Source: Pontibacillus salicampi
GTDB lineage: Bacteria > Bacillota > Bacilli > Bacillales > BH030062
Length of the DNA stretch: 64,000 nucleotides
Assembly: GCF_042434395.1 (NCBI RefSeq)
Contig: NZ_JBHLTP010000003.1
Location: 620,001 to 684,000 of the forward strand
Direction of reading: 5' to 3'
Position numbers and translations under genes: made by a program. Positions 59,952 to 64,000 of the stretch are shown here, one piece after another; the first letter of the stretch is position 1; every line of letters begins with the position of its first letter. The notes under the pieces were generated by a model. The model saw nothing but the letters and a program-made list of their open reading frames with translations, was not told where the DNA came from and did not search any database.

Positions 59952-60812
59952 TTATAATGATGCAATTGCTATAGGTGTTATGGTAATAAGCAGGAGAAAA
60001 ATTAAGCCTAGCGCAATGGCTCTTACTGGCTTTTGTGGTATATACTTCATCTGGAATCTGAAAAACAGCAGCCATAACCCGATTAGAGAAAATGGAAAGA
60101 CGAGAATCCAGGAGTAGCCAGCAAAAATAATTAATCCATAGGAGAAAAACAGAGCAACACCACACAGAATAATTCCGAATAATACATTAATGATATAGCT
60201 TATCTTGAGTACGGTTCTCTTCTCCTTTGAATAAGGAGAAGGGTTAGACGAAAAATAGGAGTTTCTAATAATGAAAATGAAGCTGATTAGAACGACCGCA
60301 ACAAGGTAAATGGAAAACAATATAGCTTGAATATCTCCTAATTGTTCAACGACAAATACATTAAACCCATTCCAAATAGCGGAAAGGAGAACGATAACAT
60401 TCAAAGACCAAAAATGCCCTGCCATGTAGGAAATATTAATAGCCGTCCATGTAACGCCGGCTCCTAATACCGTCTGAATGATGAGCCATAAAAGATCTCC
60501 TTGCCCTTGGTAAAAAGACATGCTGAGGTAGAAAAACATCCCATATATAAGGGTGGAAAGTCCGATCATGTAAAGAAAGCCACGCTGATAAGGGTATAAG
60601 GCCTCCTGCATACCATTTCCAATGAGATCACTCTTTCCAAAGGAATGTATAGCTTTTTGTTCCGCTTCCTTTTCAGAATAACCGGCTTCCATCCAATCTC
60701 GCTTAGCTGCTTCTAGGTGTTCCATAAGCTCTTCTTTAATGTCTTCACTATCCTCAGGAGGGGTTTGCATATGAAGTAAAATTTCTTGAACGTGCTTTTC
60801 TAATCTGTTCAT
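59952..60812 (-). CDS. Membrane protein with permease-prefix (HAAS-type) domain
   Basis: 286 residues from ATG 60812, which overlaps the PadR stop codon (ATGA) and has GGAGG seven bases upstream. Residues 1-70 are the helical HAAS/permease-prefix domain (EKHVQEILLHMQTPPEDSEDIKEELMEHLEAAKRDWMEAGYSEKEAEQKAI), followed by seven or eight membrane helices. Such proteins are typically partners of PadR regulators and act as sensors or anti-regulators of envelope stress. Confidence 0.85.
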   Translation of the reverse strand: MNRLEKHVQEILLHMQTPPEDSEDIKEELMEHLEAAKRDWMEAGYSEKEAEQKAIHSFGKSDLIGNGMQEALYPYQRGFLYMIGLSTLIYGMFFYLSMSFYQGQGDLLWLIIQTVLGAGVTWTAINISYMAGHFWSLNVIVLLSAIWNGFNVFVVEQLGDIQAILFSIYLVAVVLISFIFIIRNSYFSSNPSPYSKEKRTVLKISYIINVLFGIILCGVALFFSYGLIIFAGYSWILVFPFSLIGLWLLFFRFQMKYIPQKPVRAIALGLIFLLLITITPIAIASL

Positions 60813-61132
60813 AATAAATCCTCCGACATTTTTGAAATGAGTCCATTGATACTTTCCCAATGATTGAGCTTTTGCTGTAATACGACTTTGCCATCATCCG
60901 TTATGCTGTAATATTTCCTACGCCCAGCTTGTGTTTCAGACCAATAAGAAGTTAACAAACCTTTCTTCTCTAACCGTTTTAGGGCAGGATACAATGTCCC
61001 TTCACTCATGTGATAGAGGTTCTCACTTTCTTCTTTAAGTCGCTTCACCATCTCATAGCCATACATATCCTTTTTAGCAACCAAGCTCAGCATAAGTATA
61101 TCTATACTCCCCTTCATAATTTCCCGATCCAT
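60809..61132 (-). CDS. PadR-family transcriptional regulator
   Basis: 107 residues from ATG 61132 with AGAGGTGA just upstream; a GTG at 61141 lies within that site. Winged helix MDREIMKGSIDILMLSLVAKKDMYGYEMVKRL...LYHMSEGTLYPALKRLEKKGLLTSYWSETQAGRRKYYSITDDG is a textbook PadR pattern, with a C-terminal helix for dimerisation. It overlaps the next gene by four bases, so translation is coupled. An inverted repeat overlaps its promoter (61163-61198). Confidence 0.93.
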   Translation of the reverse strand: MDREIMKGSIDILMLSLVAKKDMYGYEMVKRLKEESENLYHMSEGTLYPALKRLEKKGLLTSYWSETQAGRRKYYSITDDGKVVLQQKLNHWESINGLISKMSEDLL

Positions 61133-61162
61133 ATCACTCACCTCTTTCCATTATTTTCTTAG

Positions 61163-61198
61163 TACATTGTATAACGGGGTACATCGTATTGCAATGTA
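61163..61198 (-). promoter_or_regulatory. PadR promoter with overlapping operator
   Basis: On the minus strand TTGCAA, a 17-bp spacer and TACAAT form a good sigma-A promoter. Perfect arms TACATTG (61163-61169) and CAATGTA (61192-61198) enclose it, as expected for PadR autorepression. Confidence 0.75.
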
Positions 61199-61307
61199 TT
61201 AGAAAGGAAAATTTTTTCAAATAAAAAAATGGAAAAGAAAGTAAACAGACCTGATAATCGTGCTCCTCTTATAGAAATTAAACTTAAAACAATATGTTCG
61301 TTACACA

Positions 61308-61352
61308 AAAAAAGGCTTCCTTAAGATCGAATCTTAAGAGAGCCTTTTTTTG
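61308..61352. terminator. Strong terminator-like hairpin
   Basis: AAAAAAGGCT(TCC)TTAAGAT and ATCTTAAG(AGA)GCCTTTTTT form a long stem flanked by A- and T-runs. No gene ends nearby (nearest is the start of padR), so it may be left from a lost gene. Confidence 0.6.
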
Positions 61353-61382
61353 TGTAGTACGTTGATTGAAATCAATATAGTT

Positions 61383-62020
61383 GTATTTGGCATTTATTCC
61401 ATGTATGAAATGGCATTATATTTTTTGAATATAAAAAAAGACCTTAAATATTATCATCAATGTATAAAATGATGCATATTTAAGGTCTTTTTGTTCGCGA
61501 AGTTTGTTAAAGTAAAGCCCCCGTACGTGGAAGACTCCGTTTCGAGACTTCTGTTGAGTGGATGGGGGCTGCGAGGAATAGCTCGCTTTCCGCGGGAGCG
61601 CGGTGAGCCTCCTCGGACTCCGTTTCTTGCTATAGGTAGTGATGGTGGAAGATACACCTTCCTGGTATAGGGGTTCGTTTCTCACATAATCGAAGGGGTG
61701 GTTGGGAAGCTGCGAGACTCCCGCGGGAATGGATTGGCTGGCGAGACCCCGCAGAGCTTTAGCTCGAGGAGGCTTGCCGTCATCCCCGCAGAAAGCGAGT
61801 GGCTTCCCAACCACCCCTTACTCTTCAATCAGCAACGAACCCCGAAAAGTCTAGAAACGGAGTCTTCCACAATCCTTCCCTTTACTTAAAGACTCAGTTT
61901 CAAGATAATTGCCAAACATTGAATGATAATACACGTTAATGCACTGTATAACGCGTTTATTTATACACTTTGTCTAATAACATGTTGCCAAAACCTACAA
62001 AGAATAAATGCCATATACAG
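61383..62020. mobile_element. MITE-like element, inverted and internally deleted copy (638 bp)
   Basis: Reverse complement of 31607-32424 minus about 180 bp (junction AGCAAGAAA/CGGAGTCCGAGG, equal to 32003 joined to 32184). Ends GTATTTGGCATTTATTC and, on the other strand, GTATATGGCATTTATTC. TATAGTT flanks it at 61376-61382 and 62021-62027, a putative 7-bp target duplication different from that of the first copy. It contains palindrome A and half of palindrome B. Confidence 0.85.
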
Positions 62021-62065
62021 TATAGTTTCGAATTGCCGCCATTATATTTATTACAACAATAGCTT

Positions 62066-62848
62066 TTATTCTTTGAAGTAGGGGATCCATTTATGGTTAT
62101 TATTATGATCTTCTATAAAGCCTAGTCCTGGGAATGGATAATGACATACAAATAGCATAATGCCTTGCTGCTTTGCAAAGTCTATGATGGCTTTTCTGGT
62201 TTGGCTTCCCTTTTCTGGTGAGACTTCCAACCCGATATGAGACGAGAGATGATTTAGGGTTGAAGGGTCATTTAAAAGATCAGAGACAATTAGAAGTCTT
62301 TGGCTTTCCGATTGTACCATTACAGAAAGGTGACCATCCGTGTGTCCTGGAGTGAGAAAGAGTTTAATTCCAGGGAGTATTTCAACGTCCTTGTGAATAA
62401 AGGTGATAGAATTCTCCAACCTAGAAAGGATTTGATATTCCTCTGACTCTTTATTTGCTGCCCACATATCCCATTCTTCTATTCGTAGGTAATAGGTTGC
62501 GTTGGGAAAAGAAGGTTCTCCTTCTATCACAGCCCCGCCAATATGGTCTAAGTGTCCATGAGTTAGTATGACCTCATCTATGTCATATTTATTAATTCCA
62601 TGTTTAGCTAAATTATGAAGCAGTTGACCTGCATCCTTACACCTGCTGCCAAACCCTGTGTCTATCAAAATATTTTTATTATCAGTAGTTATGTGAATAA
62701 AATTAAGAGGAGCTTGAAAGTTTGCTGGAAAGCCTTGAACGAGATGGTCAGGTGTTTCAGCAAAGAAAAATTCCTTCGTTACTGGCATACCGCCATCAGA
62801 AATCACTAGGGCACTAAAGTTTCCTATAGGAAATGAGTATGTATTCAT
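62066..62848 (-). CDS. MBL-fold metallo-hydrolase
   Basis: 260 residues. Zinc motif THGHLDHIGGA (HxHxDH) near residue 95, TPGHTDGHLSV with the third His, and IVSDLLND with the bridging Asp; the last ligand is in LFVCHYPFPGLG. It resembles AHL-lactonase/quorum-quenching and related hydrolases of the AttM type in layout, but substrate cannot be read from sequence. ATG after TAGGAGG. Monocistronic. Confidence 0.9.
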   Translation of the reverse strand: MNTYSFPIGNFSALVISDGGMPVTKEFFFAETPDHLVQGFPANFQAPLNFIHITTDNKNILIDTGFGSRCKDAGQLLHNLAKHGINKYDIDEVILTHGHLDHIGGAVIEGEPSFPNATYYLRIEEWDMWAANKESEEYQILSRLENSITFIHKDVEILPGIKLFLTPGHTDGHLSVMVQSESQRLLIVSDLLNDPSTLNHLSSHIGLEVSPEKGSQTRKAIIDFAKQQGIMLFVCHYPFPGLGFIEDHNNNHKWIPYFKE

Positions 62849-63189
62849 GGTTAACCTCCTATGAATTAAAATCTATTAGAAATAAGTAAACAAATTGAAG
62901 CATATTTCACTTTATAGATGATATATGCTAGAACGCATCATTTTTACTTGTAATATACATCGCCATTGAACCATAAATGAAATAACATTATATTCATAAA
63001 GGTGTATTAGGCTTCAAATAGTAATCATTACAATTTATCGTTAATGAATTAAATTCTATCTCGCTTTAATATAAGATGCAACGATAATTTACATGATTAT
63101 TTGAGTTGCGAATGAAGAATCCGTTTAAAATGGAAACAAGAAAATGATCAACATAATCTTAACTCAAGCAAAAGAAATAATGTTCTTTG
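62849..63189. other. Intergenic region, no gene seen
   Basis: AT-rich 340 bp between divergent genes. No ORF with a ribosome site, RNA or repeat recognised; it includes the minus-strand promoter of the MBL-fold gene. Confidence 0.45.
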
Positions 63190-63238
63190 TTGACACACCT
63201 TTCCTTTTTACAATATAATTCGTAATGGTTACGATTTA
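63190..63238 (+). promoter_or_regulatory. Promoter with Zur box before the zinc-binding lipoprotein gene
   Basis: TTGACA (63190-63195), 18-bp spacer, TATAAT (63214-63219). AATTCGTAATGGTTACGATT starting at 63217 is a near-perfect Bacillus Zur box (TCGTAATnATTACGA core, one difference), overlapping the -10 and start site, so zinc-bound Zur should repress. Confidence 0.85.
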
Positions 63239-63266
63239 TGTTAGACGTTTAGAAAGGGGATTTTGT

Positions 63267-64000
63267 ATGACTAGAAAGATATTTGTGTTATTCATCTTAT
63301 CTATTATGATAGGGGTTCTAGCAGCTTGCAGTGGGCAAGATGAGGATAATAGCGCTGAGGACTCATCGAATATGGAAAGTGCTTCTGAAAAGGAAACATC
63401 TGAAAATAGTAAAAGCAAGAATGAGGATGGAAATCTTACTGTAGCTGTTTCCGTAGTACCTCAGGCCACGTTTGTGGAGAAAGTGGCTGGTGACAACGTG
63501 GATATCGTCACTATGATTCCTCCAGGAAATAGTCCTGCCAATTATGAGCCTACACCAAACTTAATGAATAAATTTAGTGATTCTGACATCTATTTCTCTA
63601 TTGGTGTACCTACGGAACAAGCAAACATTCTTTCACAAAAGGATTTAAATGATGATATCCAGGTGGTAAACCTGGCAGATGCAGCTTCCGAGCAGTATGA
63701 AGAAAGACAGTTCCCATCTGGGGGACGGGATCCTCACGTATGGATGTCTCCAAAACGTGTACAAGTGATGGTAGATAAAATTGCGGAAGTGCTAGGTGAA
63801 GCGGACCCTGGTAACAAAGAATTGTATGAAGAAAATGCGAAAGAATATAGCAACAAATTAGAACAGGTAGATAAGGAATTGGAAGATACACTTGCACAAT
63901 TAGATGATAGAACATTCATCGTTTATCATCCAGCTTTCGGATATTTTGCGAAGGATTATGACTTAGAAATGGTTTCATTACAAAAGGCTGGCAAAGAGGC
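63267..64000 (+). CDS. znuA: Zinc ABC transporter substrate-binding lipoprotein, 5' part
   Basis: Open from ATG 63267 (after AAAGGGGA) to the window end, 244 codons visible, 3' end outside. Signal with lipobox (FVLFILSIMIGVLAACSG), an acidic linker of about 40 residues, then the ZnuA/AdcA fold: LTVAVSVVPQATFVEKVAGDNVDIVTMIPPGNSPANYEPTP, DPHVWMSPKRVQVMVDKIAEVL (His ligand) and FIVYHPAFGYFAKDYDL (second His). The NSPANYEP loop has Asn where many family members have the first His ligand (HxxE), a variation to note. The Zur box upstream supports zinc. In the family it feeds an ABC importer. Confidence 0.92.
   Translation, partial: MTRKIFVLFILSIMIGVLAACSGQDEDNSAEDSSNMESASEKETSENSKSKNEDGNLTVAVSVVPQATFVEKVAGDNVDIVTMIPPGNSPANYEPTPNLMNKFSDSDIYFSIGVPTEQANILSQKDLNDDIQVVNLADAASEQYEERQFPSGGRDPHVWMSPKRVQVMVDKIAEVLGEADPGNKELYEENAKEYSNKLEQVDKELEDTLAQLDDRTFIVYHPAFGYFAKDYDLEMVSLQKAGKE

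Noticed and set aside
1..64000. CRISPR array, prophage, tRNA or rRNA genes
   Set aside because: No regularly spaced short repeats, phage structural genes, tRNA cloverleaf or rRNA sequence was seen on reading.

Overview
The window is a chromosomal segment from a low-GC, Gram-positive member of the Bacillaceae, most likely a halotolerant or marine/saline-soil relative of Bacillus, Pontibacillus or Halobacillus. Evidence: AGGAGG-type ribosome sites with many TTG and GTG starts, T-box leaders on aminoacyl-tRNA synthetase genes, a Zur box, B. subtilis-like genes (scoA/scoB with a GntP permease, YvbH, YrhK, YwaF, NamA, Fra/YdhG), cell-wall-binding type 2 repeats, and a xenorhodopsin like those known from saline Bacillus. 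No rRNA, tRNA, prophage or CRISPR array is visible.

Layout. 0-5.4 kb: 3' end of a peroxiredoxin gene, a wrecked IS1182-type element inserted in its terminator, a large secreted cell-wall-binding protein and YvbH. 5.5-11.8 kb: a sigma-54 activator, a -24/-12 promoter with exact GG-N10-GC spacing, and an acetoacetate/3-hydroxybutyrate operon (scoA, scoB, hydroxybutyrate dehydrogenase, thiolase, GntP permease). 12-18.4 kb: a DMT exporter, an IclR-led sugar-acid operon (kdgK, eda, dgoD) and an AraC/GyrI-like regulator. 18.4-31.6 kb: small regulators, a SET-domain protein, a Mef-like efflux pump behind a start-stop leader, threonyl-tRNA synthetase behind two tandem T-boxes, an M14 peptidase and an orphan Z1-domain ATPase. 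32.5-45.6 kb: sugar porter, arsR-rnz-aldehyde dehydrogenase-phosphatase cluster, T-box-controlled type 2 isoleucyl-tRNA synthetase, NamA, a membrane glycosyltransferase and a Nudix protein. 45.7-55 kb: pabA and a pabB-pabC fusion for folate, frataxin-like Fra, oxidoreductases and small membrane proteins. 55-61.2 kb: xenorhodopsin, quinone oxidoreductase, lipoprotein and PadR-controlled genes. 62-64 kb: an MBL-fold hydrolase and the start of a Zur-controlled zinc-binding lipoprotein gene.

Most unusual is the mobile, non-coding layer. One family (387-1306, 11869-12276, 18408-18847) sits inside rho-independent terminators and is flanked by duplicated copies of the host terminator; two of its members carry remnants of an IS1182-family transposase. 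A second family (31607-32424 and an inverted, internally deleted copy at 61383-62020) has roughly 18-bp terminal inverted repeats and different 7-bp flanking duplications at each site. Both families carry the same nested ~120-bp palindromic modules. Other highlights are the xenorhodopsin, the start-stop leader that could control the efflux pump, and two small genes that appear to start with ATC or ATT.
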